A DNA stretch of 64,000 nt, from assembly GCA_030760725.1 (NCBI GenBank), contig JASWHV010000012.1:48081652-48145651 (forward strand), given 5' to 3'. A program made the translations under genes and the position numbers. The stretch's first letter is position 1; the number at the start of each line of letters is the position of its first letter. This document shows, piece by piece, positions 20,849 through 31,378 of this stretch. A model generated the notes under the pieces. It had not been told where the DNA came from. It searched no databases and saw only the letters and a program-made list of their open reading frames with translations. This stretch comes from Neostapfia colusana. Lineage: Eukaryota > Streptophyta > Magnoliopsida > Poales > Poaceae.

Positions 20849-21210
20849 CCCTTGCATTATCATACATCATCAGCAACAGGAGAGGAGTACTATGAAGACC
20901 ACGTGGAGTATTAGGCGTGTAATCTGCCCTCAACCTTGCCTGTGGAAGAGAGATGGAGCCGCTGCTGCTACTTAGTTTGCTTCCGCTATAGTTTAGAAGA
21001 TTTCCGCTGCTAGAATAAGACTTCCACTGCTAAGATAAGACTTCCGCTGCAATAAAGATTGATGTAATAAAGTACTTGAATCTATTCATTCGTGGTTATA
21101 TATATTCTGAGTTCAGTTTGTGGATTATATGTGTATGTGTGATGAACATCCTGGGCACACATACGCACCAGTCCAGGTTCCGAGGTTTCCTTGGAACAGG
21201 GGTGTCACAG

Positions 21211-21510
21211 ATGGGTATCAGAGCCACGGTTGATCATAGGTCACACGCCTAGATAGGCCACGGTTTGGTTTTAGAAACCACGGTTGACTGTAGGTCACAA
21301 GTCTAGATTGATCACAGATTGGCAGCAGAACCACGGTTGACCGTAGGACGCAAGCATAGTCGCAGATTGATATTTGGTGCCACGCTGACCGTAGAATGCA
21401 AGCCTAGGTAGAATGCATAGATTGGCATTAGAACCCCATAGGACAAAGTCACAGATTGGAAGTCACAGATTGGTAGTCACAGATTGGTATCACCCCAGAA
21501 CCCCATAGGA
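21211..21510 (+). repeat. P primer-binding site and degenerate tandem PBS-like array
   Basis: The unit next to the LTR reads GGGTATCAGAGCCACGGTTG, one base off the ideal TGGTATCAGAGCC. About four further units follow, each with a GGCATTAGAACC- or GGCAGCAGAACC-type core, then CCACGGTTGACCGTAGGAYGC, then AAGCCTAG. The last part is three copies of AGTCACAGATTGG. The array is the counterpart of the E1 array but more decayed. Confidence 0.7.
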
Positions 21511-21763
21511 CCTCCATTGAATAAGACTTGAATAGGAGCTGTGTTGAAACATTTGTGATGATTGGTTATACTTGTATGCTTAGTGTGAGTTGTGGGACGT
21601 CTCAAGTGTTGTCCATATCCACACATCGTAGAGAGGTGTGAGATGCTTCGGCATGTGTTCACATCACTCATATAGGTTGATATATAGCTCATACCCTTGA
21701 TGCATATAGTTGGGAAGGTCACTCTAACTTCTAACCTCTACTCTATCCGACTCTCACTCATTG
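21511..21763 (+). other. P leader
   Basis: Non-coding, homologous to the E1 and X leaders. Immediately before the gag ATG it reads CTCTCACTCATTG, where E1 and X have CTCTCTCACAG. The candidate splice acceptor is therefore lost in P. Confidence 0.6.
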
Positions 21764-22950
21764 ATGGTGAGAGAAACGCCGACCGTCAAGGGAGGAACGT
21801 CCGTGGCAACCAAGAGGATGACCACATCGAAGTTCCTGAGAATGACAACCCCGGAGCTGCTGCAAACAACCTGGAACGGTTGATGGGTATTCAGAATCAG
21901 CTCATGCAAACCATGATCCAAACTTTGGGTCAGCTGCAAGCCAACAACAACAACAACCCCATTCCTGCACCATCGCCACCACCACCGCCACCACCGCCGG
22001 CTCACAACCGACTGGGAGAGTTTATGAGGACTTGACCACCCACTTTTGCTCAAGCTAATGATCCCATGGAGGCCGATGATTGGTTGAAGTCCATGGAGAA
22101 GAAGCTTGCCATAGTTCAGTGCAATGACTGAGAGAAAGTTCTCTTCGCATCGCACCAACTCATGGGAGCAGCCGCCGACTGGTGGGACGCCCTCTGTAAC
22201 GCTCATGACAACCTGGAAACTATTAATTGGACCGAGTTCAAGGAGAGTTTTCGCTCTCATTACATCCCTGCTGGTGTCATGATGCTCAAAAGGCAAGAGT
22301 TCGAAGGTCTCCGCCAAGGAAAGAAGAGCGTGAATGAATACCTCAACAAGTACACGCAGCTTTCAAGGTATGCCCCCGAGGATGTCAACTCGGATCAATG
22401 GAAGCAGTACCTGTTCATGAGAGGGTTGAACAATGAGATCCAGGTTCAGCTCCTCAACAATGACTACGCAAGCTTCTAGAAGCTAGTTGACAAAGCTATA
22501 GTGGTTGAAAGCAAGTTCTGAGAGATCGAGCAAGAGGGCAAAAGAAAGATGCCATACCAGCCACAAGGGAGCAACGTACGCCCTCGGTACATGCCCCCAG
22601 CTGCACCACAGTATGGATCATTTCGCCCTAATCAACCACCACAGCAACGCCCTACCATGCAAGCACCTCGCGTGCCTTTGCCTCCTGCGCCCTGACCCAA
22701 CATGGGCACTCCTGTTCAAAACCCCCGCCCCAACGTACCTACTGTCCCGGGCAACAAGGCATGCTTTGCATGTGGAGAGACGGGACACTTTGCGAGCCAG
22801 TGCCCGAAGAGAGGTCCTGGACAACCAAGCAACATGCCCAAGCAGAACCCACGGCCGAACGGAGGAGCCAATCAAGGCAACCGTGGGCAGCAGAACTATG
22901 CTTGCAGTAACGTGAACCATGTCTCTGCTGAGGAGGCACAACAGGCTGAG
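21764..22950 (+). pseudogene. gag: P gag (capsid and nucleocapsid)
   Basis: The ATG at 21764 is homologous to the E1 and X gag start, but a one-base loss in the following A-run shifts the frame at codon 4. The Gag domain frame (WWDALCNAHDNLETINW, KRQEFEGLRQGKKSVNEYL) carries in-frame stops at 22033, 22129, 22477, 22519 and 22693. Three of these are clear C-to-T changes at CGA or CAG compared with E1 and X. The zinc knuckle at 22762-22803 is intact (CFACGETGHFASQC). Polyproline follows a polyN stretch near codon 65. Confidence 0.9.
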
Positions 22951-23546
22951 GACGTCGTGATTGGTATGTTCCTTGCCAACTCCAACCCAGCCATAATTTT
23001 ATTTGATTCCGGAGCATCGCATTCATTCATATCATCCAAGTATGTTGCCAAGTATAATCTACCCATATCACACTTGAAATATACTATGTTGGTTAATTCT
23101 CCCGGTGGAGAGATGAGGACTAACATAGTATGTCCGAAAGTAAACCTTAAAATAAGGGGGTAGACTTCCTTGCCAACCTCATTGTCTTGGATTCCCAAGG
23201 GCTTGACATAATACTCGGAATGGATTGTCTAAGCAAGCACAACGGAGTGATCCAATGTGCCGAGAGGAGCGTGCAGTTGACAAACGAGCACGGTACTCGC
23301 ATTGAGTTCGAGTCAGCCCAACCAACAACCGAGAAGGCAACGTTGAACCACGTCAAAGGAACAACATTGGAAAGTATTCCGGTGGTTCAAGAATTCTCGG
23401 ATGTGTTCCCGGAAGAACTTTCAGGTATGCCACCTGACCGGGACATTGAGTTCTCCATTGACCTAGTACCCGGAACTGCACCTATAGCAAAGAGGCCCTA
23501 TAGGATGCCCGTCAGCGAACTAGTGGAGCTCAAGAAGCAAATCTAG
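22951..23546 (+). pseudogene. P aspartic protease and linker
   Basis: The active site LFDSGASHSF (Asp codon near 23005) is intact, and IILGMDCL is the second motif, with Trp changed to Cys. A one-base loss in a G-run near 23158 shifts the frame and creates a stop at 23161. The linker PVVQEFSDVFPEELSGMPPD leads to LVELKKQI and a TAG at 23544, the stop shared with X. The retroviral-like protease would cut Gag-Pol. Confidence 0.87.
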
Positions 23547-24330
23547 GAGCAGCTAGAAAAAGGTTTTATACGCCCAAGTTCGTCACCGTGGGGAGCCCCC
23601 GTGCACTTCGTGGACAAGAAGGATGGGACCCAAAGGATGTGTGTGGATTATAGGTCTCTCAATGAGGTGACGATCAAGAACAAATACCCTCTGCCCTGTA
23701 TAGAGGACCTGTTCGACCAAATGAAGGGAGCCCGAGTTTTCTCCAAGATAGATCTTTGATCGGGATACTTCCAGCTGAAGATTAAACCCTCCGACATACC
23801 CAAGACTGCCTTTCGAACACGGTATGGTTTGTATGAATATACGGTTATGTCTTTTGGGTTAATGAATGCACCCACATACTTCATGTACCTCATGAACAAG
23901 GTTTTCATGGAGTACTTGGACAAGTTCGTTGTGGTTTTCATTGACGACATCATGGTGTATTCAAAAAGTGAGGAGGAACATGAAGAACACTTGATATTGA
24001 CATTACAGAAGCTGCGAGAGCATCAGCTGTATGCCAAGCTCAGCAAGTGTCAGTTTTGGCTAAACGAGATATCGTTCCTAGGCCACATCATCTCTGAGGA
24101 AGGAGTGTCGGTTGATCCCTGAAAAGTGGGAGATGTTCTGAAGTGGAACCAACCGCAAAACGTGAGAGACATTTGGAGTTTTCTTGGGATGGCTGGATAC
24201 TACCGATGCTTCATCAAGGACTTCTCCAAGATAGCAAAGCCTATGACGGAGCTATTGATGAAGGGAAGAGCCTTTCAATGGACACCAGCGTGCCAAGAAA
24301 GCTTTGAGGAGCTCAAGAAAAGGCTAACCA
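23547..24330 (+). pseudogene. P reverse transcriptase
   Basis: It has the full set of gypsy RT motifs: GFIRPSSSPWGAPV, VDYRSLNEVTIKNKYPL, KIDL, IPKTAFRTRYGLYEY, MSFGLMNAPTYFMYLMN, and the catalytic FIDDIMVYS at about 23937-23963. The downstream LGHIISEEGV is the next motif. In-frame stops are at 23757 (in the KIDLRSG motif) and 24120. A frameshift lies near 24330, at the join to RNase H. This is the only family-A copy here that still has the RT palm. Confidence 0.92.
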
Positions 24331-24720
24331 ACAGTTCTGGTATTGTCGGACGTAAGTAAGAGCTTCGACATATATTGTGACGCATCCAGACAAGGGCCTG
24401 GATGTGTGCTCATGCAAGAAGGACAAGTGGTAGCCTATGCGTCGAGACAACTCAAGAAGCACGAGATGAATTACCCCACACATGATTTGGAACTTGCAGC
24501 CATGGTGCATGCATTGAAGATTTGGAGACATTATATCCTTGGCCACCGATGTGAGATCTATACGGATCATAAAAGCCTCAAGTACATATTCACCCAAACG
24601 GATTTGAATTTAAGGCAACGTCGATGGTTGGAGCTTATCAAGGATTATGATGTTGGAATCAACTATCACCCCGGAAAGTCCAATGCAGTAGATGATGCAT
24701 TGAGCCGAAAGGGAGTATGT
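24331..24720 (+). pseudogene. P RNase H
   Basis: SFDIYCDASRQGPGCVLMQ, VAYASRQLKKHEMNYPTHDL, ELAAMVHALKIWRHY, YTDHKSLKYIFTQ and NAVDDALSRK carry the expected acidic catalytic residues. The frame is open from 24343 into integrase. The domain is shifted relative to RT by the frameshift near 24330. Confidence 0.88.
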
Positions 24721-26293
24721 CACCATCTCACGGTTTGGGAGCTGCCACCCGAGCTACGCAAGGAGTTCAAACGGTTACATCTCCGGTTCTTGAATGAGAT
24801 GGAAGTGATGGAACTCCATTCTTCGTTGGAACAAGAGATAAGAGATGGCCAAGAAACGGATGAGGAGATCAAGGAAAGAATCCGACAAGACATAGAAAAG
24901 GACTTCAAGGAAGACGAAAAGGGTACACTTTGGTTAGGAAAAAGGATTTGTGTGCCTAATGTGAAGCATATCCGCGACACGATATTAAAAGAGGCACATG
25001 ATTCACCCTATTCCATACATCCCGGAAGTACCAAGATGTACAAGGACCTGAAGACTTCTTATTGGTGGGATGGTATGAAAAGGAACATAGCCGAGTATGT
25101 TGCCCTATGCGACACATGCCAACGGGTGAAGGCCGAACATCAAAGACCCGCCGGACTGTTGCAACCATTAAAGGTACCCGAGTGGAAACGGGAAGACATC
25201 AGTATTGATTTCATCGTCGGATTGCCACGTACTCGGTCGGGTTATGACTCCATCTGGGTTATCATGGACTGATTGACGAAAACAGCCCATTTTCTTCCTG
25301 TTAAGACCACGTACAACGTTGCACAACTAGCCGAGCTGTACATGGAGCAAATCGTGTGCCGCCATGGAGTCCCGAAGAGGATAGTCTCAGATCGGGGTTC
25401 TCAGTTTACCTCTAGGTTTTGGAGGAAGTTGCAGAAAGCTATGGGTACATGACTGGATTTTAGCTCCGCTTACCACCCGCAGACCGATGGACAAACCGAG
25501 AGGACAAACCAAATTTTGGAGGACATGTTGAGAGCTTGCGCCTTGAAACGGGCGTAGTTGGGATAGGAGCTTGCCGTACGCTGAATTCTCCTATAACAAC
25601 AGCTATCAAGCCAGCTTGAAGATCTCAGCTTTCGAAGCATTGTACGGTAGACGGTGTAGAATACCTCTATTTTGGAACGAGACCGGAGAGAACCAAGTGT
25701 TTGGACCCGAAGTGCTACAAGAGGATGAGAAACAAGTCCAAATGATACGGGAGAACTTGAAGGCTGCTCCGTCACGACAAAAAGGCTATGCGGATAATAG
25801 GCAAAGGAAGTTGACTTTCGAAGTAGGAGACTTCGTATACCTTAAGGTGTCGCCTATCCATGGCCAACGATGTTTCAACGTCGAAGGCAAGCTAGCACCT
25901 CGCTACATCGGACCTTTCAAGATTTTGGGCAAGCGAGGAGAAGTAGCCTATCAACTAGAGCTCGCAATGCACCTTTCCGACGTGCATGACGTGTTTCACG
26001 TATCCCAGCTCAAGAAGTGCTTGAGAGTTCCGGAAGAGCAAGTACCGATGGATGAACTTGAACTTCAAGAGGATCTGACCTATGTAGAGCACCCAGTCCG
26101 AATTTTGGACGTGGAGGAGAGGGTCACGAGGAACAAAGTGATCCGTTGGTGCAAGGTACAATGGAGCCATCACACAGAAGCCGAAGCCACATGGGAGCGT
26201 GAAGAAGATCTCAAAGTAGAATTCCCTCATCTATTCTCTACTCTATTGAATCTCGAGGGCGAGATTCAATTTAAGGGGGGGGTAGATTTCTGA
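24721..26293 (+). pseudogene. P integrase with C-terminal chromodomain
   Basis: The HHCC zinc-binding motif (HDSPYSIHPG; CDTCQRVKAEH) and DDE core residues (IDFIVGLPR; VSDRGSQFTSRFW; DGQTERTNQ) are visible. Stops are at 25270 and 25450, with a further stop at 25555 beside a two-base loss. The C-terminus has the KLAPRYIGPFKILGKRG module and HDVFHVSQLKKCL. A chromodomain-like segment at 26081-26236 follows (VEHPVRILDVEERV, KVQWSHHTEAEATWE, EFPHLF). Such chromodomains are thought to steer chromovirus integration to heterochromatin, which fits the setting. The frame ends at 26293, overlapping the LTR start. Confidence 0.92.
26271..26282 (+). other. P polypurine tract
   Basis: TTAAGGGGGGGG, six bases before the 3' LTR, within the last codons of pol. 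Confidence 0.82.
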
Positions 26294-29200
26294 CACCCTC
26301 AAACTCATAATCATGTATGCACACATATTTCATGTAGAGAAAACATTTTAAAAGAAGTGGGAACAGAAAAGGAATTAAAAGGATAGCCAAAAAGAGCAAA
26401 TTCCAGTTCACAGAGAGCGCCGAAGACAACTCCCGCGGCCCGCTGGCCACGTGGCGCCTTCGGAGCTCATCCCCACAAAGGGGGAGAGGTCCGCCGCTAA
26501 ACTGCCTACATGGCAGGCTCGGAGCTAGCCTCTGTGGAGGAGCGAGGCCAGTTCCGCAGGACACGTGTTGTCTCCGGAGCTAATCTCTGTGGAAAAGCGG
26601 GAGGACCAGCCGCTCGGGACACGTGTCGTTCTCGGAGCTCGTTTCTGAGAGGTCCGACCAACAGGACACGTGTCACTCTCGGAGCTGACCTCCGAGAGGT
26701 CCGGTCCTACTGGACACGTGTCATCCTCGGAGCTCACCTCCGAGGAGAAGGTACTGCAGGACACGTGTCAGCCTCGGAGCTCGCCTCCGAGAGGTCCCGC
26801 CCTAAGGAAGGTCCGACACTACCGGACACGTGTCACCTCCGGAGCCACCTCCAGGAGGTCCAACGCTATTGGACACGTGTCGACCTCGGAGCTCATCCCG
26901 GAGCAAAAAGGAAGTCCGACGCTGTTAGGACAGGTGGCACTATTGGAGCCCACCTCCGAAGAGAGGGGAGGTCCGACACTGACACGTGGCACATTCGGAG
27001 ATACCTCCGAAGAGAGGAGAGGTCCGGCATTGACACGTGGCGTTCACGGAGCTCGTCTCTGGAGAGAGGGGAGGTCCCGACCCACCAGACATGTGGCGCA
27101 CGCGGAGCTCGCCTCTGAGAGAGAGGGAGGTCCTGTCCGCCAGGACGCGTGGCGCACGCGGAGCTCGCCTCTGAAGAGAGGGAGGTCTAGCCCGCCTGAC
27201 ACGCGGCACAACCGGAGCCCACCTCTGCGGAAAAAGGAGGCCCGGCCTCCGCTGGACACGTGGAGCCTCCGGAGCTCATCACCGAGGAGATGACTAGATT
27301 TGAAGCGGTTTTTCTTCTGATCGCGCGGGAATACCGACATGAAAGGAAACCGACACGAATTCCACGTTGCTACAGCACCAAATTAATTGAAGATAAGTTG
27401 TTAAGATCCAAAAACAATTTGAATAGGACTCTTATTCAATTTCCGATCAGAGTAGGACTCTTCGTTTTCCTCTAACAAATAGAATTGAAAACCTCTGGCC
27501 GCAACCACGTACTTCTTTTCTAAGCCGACAACTTAGAGGCCCTAGCCCCCAAACTCGCTGAGCTAAACCCCTGCGCCGGAGTTTGACCACCAGAGAGACC
27601 GCCGACGAGCCCGACACGTTCGCCGGAGGAGAGCCGACGATCTGTTTTTGCTAGAAGGAAGGACCCGAAGGAAGTAAGGTAGGTCTTCATTACCACCTTA
27701 CGACGAGATCGCAGTTTTTTTTGCATCTGTTCTCTTCGATCCCTTCGAACAGAAGCTCTTTCGTGGACAGATCACGTGTTGATTGGTTTGATCTAGAGTG
27801 AAGATCATCGCCACGTCCACATCTGATCTTTACACCTAGTTTCATCGTAGAACCCCATGCAAACCCATGCAAACATGCAAGAACACGTACAAACCGATCT
27901 AATAAAAACAGCATCATAGGATTAGCATGCATATGCACCATTGCATCTTGAGTAATGTTTGTGCATGATGATTGATTGCTATGAATCTTGTGTGTGTGTG
28001 ATCATAAATAGAAGGACAAGCTCATGGATCTATCTACGAAGGATTTCAGCACCAAGACTTTGAGATCCCGGAGCAACAGAAACCACATGAACAAGGCAAG
28101 TGCCCCTTTACATATTGATCCAATGTTTTGAAACTGTTTTGTTTGCGAAAAGGTGTGTGTGCCTGAGTCAACTGGATGGGAAAACCCTTTTATAGGAGTT
28201 TACTAGTTTTGTTAACCACCCTTGTCAATGGGACACTTGATGAGTCGGGTATGGTCGTTTTTGCTTTTTGCTTTGCTAATCTACGGGATATGGGAAGCGA
28301 TAGAATGTGTCTAGCTAACTGCACTCGTATGAATAATGGTAACGAGAAACTGATTTTGATAATGGACATGAATCGGAGGGAGATCTAGGAAAGCTTGGTT
28401 TGTGGATGAGATAGAACGAGATGGTGGTTTACTTGCCGTAGATCTAAGGACCGGTTCATGCGAGCCATGCCAGGAATACAGTGCCACCATAAGGTCAAAT
28501 ATGGGTGTGGCTTAGCTGACTAATTAGGTAAGTTGCTAGATTGTTAGGGAGCGTGGAAGGCGCGGGGAATGGGAGTCGAGTGAGGACTGCCCTGGGAACT
28601 GCATGGCACAAGAGGGGCCCCGTAGGTGAGAGAATTGGAGATTCTAGACTGCTGGTGAAACCTTAGTGAGTCCATACATCTAGTAGCCCCTTTGTAATGG
28701 CTATTTTGTGATATCTTGGCCATACACCGACGGTTGTGTATTGGTATAATGGAGGTTCTGCAGTCGCCGACGGGTGACGAAGTCATAAACTTGTGGGGAA
28801 GTGGTGCCACCTCTGCAGAGTGTAAAACTATCATGATAGTCGAGCTTACGATCACAAGCGCCTAGACAACCCACATGATTAGATGGGATGGTTTTTGGGA
28901 TGGATGGTTATTTGGGATGGTATTTGGTTTGGTTATTGGTTTGGTAATGGTCTGTCTTTGGATTTGGTTTTCTGAACTGTTGAGTCCGGGTAATGAGATT
29001 GGTTTCATGACTGTTGAGTCATGGCAATGAGCATTGGTCTCGGTGTGAGACGGAATTGAATATGAGATGAGATGGTAGTCAATACGAGATGGTATTCATG
29101 AGCATGAGGAAAGTTGAGAAAGATAAATGTTCGGATGAGATATGAAAAGTGGTAAATCATGATGGAGGTATGTTGATGTTTAAATACATGTTGGGATTAC

Positions 29201-29696
29201 ATTCACTTAAAGATAGTTGCTGTTTTTACCATGTTTTGTGAAATAAACTTTGCTTTCTGTAATGAGCCTTTTATACCTACCTTGTTATAAGCTACATGTC
29301 ATACTTTCTGCACTTGCTGAGTACGTCATGTACTCACCCTTGCATTATCATACATCATCAGCAACAGGAGAGGAGTACTATGAAGACCACGTGGAGTATT
29401 AGGCGTGTAATCTGCCCTCAACCTTGCCTGTGGAAGAGAGATGGAGCCGCTGCCACTGCTTAGTTTGCTTCCGCTATAGTTTAGAAGACTTCCGCTGCTA
29501 GAATAAGACTTCCACTGCTAAGATAAGACTTCCGCTGCAATAAAAATTGATGTAATAAAGTACTTGGATCTATTCATTCGTGGTTATATATATTCTGAGT
29601 TCAGTTTGTGGATTATATGTGTATGTGTGATGAACATCCTGGGCACACATACGCATCAGTCCAGGTTCGAGGTTTCCTTGGAATAGGGGTGTCACA
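26289..29696 (+). repeat. P 3' LTR (about 3.41 kb)
   Basis: It aligns along its whole length with the 5' LTR. The first bases are TCTGACACCC instead of TGTGACACCC, and the last are GGTGTCACA. The G-box array is at about 26440-27275. AAGGCAAGT is at 28093-28101, the hairpin is near 29321, and poly(A) signal AATAAA is near 29538. The TATA box is mutated (near 27475). Counting substitutions between the two LTRs would date the insertion. Confidence 0.92.
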
Positions 29697-29701
29697 ATCA
29701 C
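29697..29701. repeat. Right target-site duplication of P (ATCAC)
   Basis: Exact copy of 17792-17796. Confidence 0.93.
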
Positions 29702-30038
29702 CTTCATTATTGGTATCAGCAAGGGATGGCTCCTCCTCGTGTTCATCTCCTCCCGTCATAGTTTCATGAGGCTCCACGGGGTGTAAGCCTACGTGAAACT
29801 CCTCCTGAGGTGCGTACCAATGCTGTTCTTGTGGATCATCCTCCATATCATCTTCGAATGGTTCCACGTCTTCCGGATCCTCTTCCTCATGCATATATCT
29901 ATTGACTTCATCATCATCATGAGGTTCCATCTTCACTTCTTCCCAATATGGTCCATCGGACAACTCAATTTGGTTAAGAGCACTCCCACGTGGTGGTGGG
30001 CGAGCTCTTATGCGTGCTGTGCTCCTGGTCACCGGCAT
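29702..30038 (-). pseudogene. X ORF0, N-terminal part
   Basis: The ATG at 30038 follows a splice-acceptor-like TTATTTATAG. The protein begins MPVTRSTARIRARPPPRGSA, a basic Arg/Pro stretch. Next comes a strongly acidic region (EEVKMEPHDDDEVNRYMHEE, EDPEDVEPFEDDMEDDPQEQ) and a His/Glu-rich part ending NNEGD. There P cuts the frame. The continuation is at 17796. No enzymatic motif is seen. Basic-then-acidic composition suggests a nucleic-acid- or histone-binding protein, which is only inference. Confidence 0.68.
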
Positions 30039-30056
30039 CTATAAATAAGACATGAG
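30039..30056 (-). promoter_or_regulatory. Candidate 3' splice site directly before X ORF0 ATG
   Basis: TGTCTTATTTATAG then ATG on the element strand. The placement is the same as at Y ORF0. Confidence 0.45.
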
Positions 30057-30290
30057 AAACTTTAGAGAAGAAAGAAATAACTTTAAAACTTCAGAAACTA
30101 TGGATCAATAAAGCAAAAGTTTGCTGTCCAATGGAAGAGAAAAAGAGGGGCTGAAAATAGCACTTTGCGGTGGCTGAATTGACAAGTAAAGTGCAGCAGC
30201 AAGCAATTTTCGAAAATAGCAGTTTAGAGGGGTGTTCCTATGTGTTTTAGAGTGTCCATTCTACCTAGACTTGTGTCCTACGGTCAACGT
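30057..30290 (-). other. X leader between PBS and ORF0
   Basis: Non-coding. Only one PBS-like unit is present here (CTAGACTTGTGTCCTACGGT region, 30265-30306), in contrast to the arrays of E1 and P. Confidence 0.6.
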
Positions 30291-30303
30291 GGCTCTGATA
30301 CCA
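30291..30303 (-). other. X primer-binding site
   Basis: TGGTATCAGAGCC on the element strand, three bases from the LTR. It is an ideal match to the initiator tRNA-Met type PBS. Confidence 0.88.
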
Positions 30304-30306
30304 ATC

Positions 30307-31098
30307 TGTGACACCCGGTTCCAAAAATAGAACCAAGTGAATGCATATGTGTGCCCAGGATGTTCATCACACATACACATGTAATCCACAAACTGAATTC
30401 AGAATATAATCACAAATAAGTAGAGTTTAAGTACTTTATTACAATGACTCAATGTCTCATTCATGAATGTCTATCTTATTCTTGCAGCGGAAGACTCTAA
30501 ACGACAGCAGAAAGTGACTAAAGACAGAAGGCTCCATCTTCAACTCCACAGGAAGGTTGACGGTACTTCGCACGCCTAGTACTCCACATGGTCCTCAAAG
30601 TACTCATCTCCTGTAGCTGATGTTTATGTGGTAATGCAAGGGTGAGTACATGTCGTACTCAGCAAGTGCGGGAAAAGTATGACATGTAGCTTACAACAAG
30701 GTATGGAATAAAAAGGCTCATTGCAGCAAGAAAATTTTATTTCACAAACATGGTAAAAACAGCAACTATTTCTAAGTGAATTTAATCCCATATAACCAAG
30801 TAAAACAGCAACATTCTTTCATCATAATTCACCATTTATCAAGTCTCAACCAGCCACTAATCTTTCTCAAGTTTATCTCATACTCATAAATATTCATATC
30901 CATCTCATATTCACATAACCGGTACCAAACTCATTTTCAAGACTCAAAACAGTCCCAAAACCAGTCCCAATGTCCATACCATAACCATACCGAATAACCA
31001 TCCCAAGTTTTCCCTCAAATCATGGAAGTTGGCCAGGTGCTTATGACCGGAAGCACGGCTATCATTATAGTTTTACACTATGCATAGGTGGCACCACT
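30307..31098 (-). repeat. X 5' LTR, truncated
   Basis: Begins TGTGACACCCGGTTCC on the plus strand and aligns with the start of the X 3' LTR (10180-10975), including the hairpin at 30643-30661. At about 31098, within the GGTGGCACCACTTTACCC block, the sequence changes abruptly to copia Gag-coding sequence. About 1.9 kb, including U3 and the TATA box, are gone. Confidence 0.88.
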
Positions 31099-31201
31099 TT
31101 ACCCACTCAGCCGCTTCGGCCTCGGCTACTGCACGATAGGCGGCTTGGTGAGCCGCTTCGGCCTCGGGGTTGGGGAGAGGACTATCTCCGGATCCCGACA
31201 T
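31099..31201 (-). pseudogene. Copia C: start of gag, truncated
   Basis: From an ATG at 31201 the frame reads MSGSGDSPLPNPEAEAAHQA and then Ala/Glu-rich sequence, running off at the junction with the X LTR. The start codon follows CTATCACCAG plus three bases, another acceptor-like site. I infer a Ty1/copia Gag N-terminus because copia RNase H lies upstream on the same strand. The composition alone does not prove it. Confidence 0.45.
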
Positions 31202-31295
31202 GATCTGGTGATAGATAAAAGGGAAAGATTAGACACGAAAGAATTGCATTTGAATTAGTGTACATTCACAAAGTTAGGGGCTAAAACTGCATCAG

Positions 31296-31378
31296 CCAGA
31301 CTTGTCCGGGCCTGGGGCGGACTAGTCCGCCCAGTCCGGACTTGTCCGGTCAGTGTCCGGACTAGTCCGAACTCTACA
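31296..31378. repeat. Palindrome cluster CGGACTAGTCCG, first
   Basis: About five copies of CGGACTAGTCCG or CGGACTTGTCCG, 10-20 bases apart. Confidence 0.75.

Larger units (their letters stand above)
17797..21209 (+). repeat. P 5' LTR (about 3.41 kb)
   Basis: TGTGACACCC...GGTGTCACA. U3 comprises the G-box array at 17945-18785 and a TATA box at 18981-18990. The transcribed segment holds a GTAGGT site at 19187, AAGGCAAGT at 19601-19609, the hairpin at 20830-20848, and AATAAA at 21066-21071. It closely matches the 3' LTR, with scattered substitutions, many of them C/T or G/A. If transcription starts about 30 bases after the TATA box and ends after the AATAAA, R would be about 2 kb and U5 only about 120 bases. 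Confidence 0.92.
17797..29696 (+). mobile_element. Ty3/gypsy chromovirus P, structurally complete, family A
   Basis: Two LTRs of about 3.41 kb (17797-21209 and 26289-29696), a PBS array, gag, protease, RT, RNase H, integrase, chromodomain and a polypurine tract, in the gypsy order. Perfect ATCAC target duplications flank it. It is inserted antisense into the ORF0 of X. All domains are present in length, but about nine nonsense codons and at least four frameshifts inactivate the polyprotein. Several nonsense codons are C-to-T changes at CGA or CAG, as expected from deamination of methylated cytosine. There is no ORF0. It lies nearest to Tekay/Del-type elements by domain order and chromodomain. 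Confidence 0.95.
10180..31098 (-). mobile_element. Ty3/gypsy chromovirus X, family A, with ORF0; interrupted by P
   Basis: Minus-strand order: truncated 5' LTR (31098-30307), PBS (30303-30291), ORF0 (30038-29702, then 17796-17178), leader, gag-protease, a pol stub, RNase H, integrase, chromodomain, polypurine tract, and complete 3' LTR (12905-10180). P sits in the ORF0 frame in the opposite orientation. The RT palm is deleted, so X is defective. The extra ORF before gag fits RIRE3/RIRE8-type elements of rice. Its LTR differs from E1, P and V by having a short CCATTTCTA repeat instead of the G-box array. The 5' LTR was cut at 31098 by a junction with copia sequence, so no TSD can be tested. 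Confidence 0.88.
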
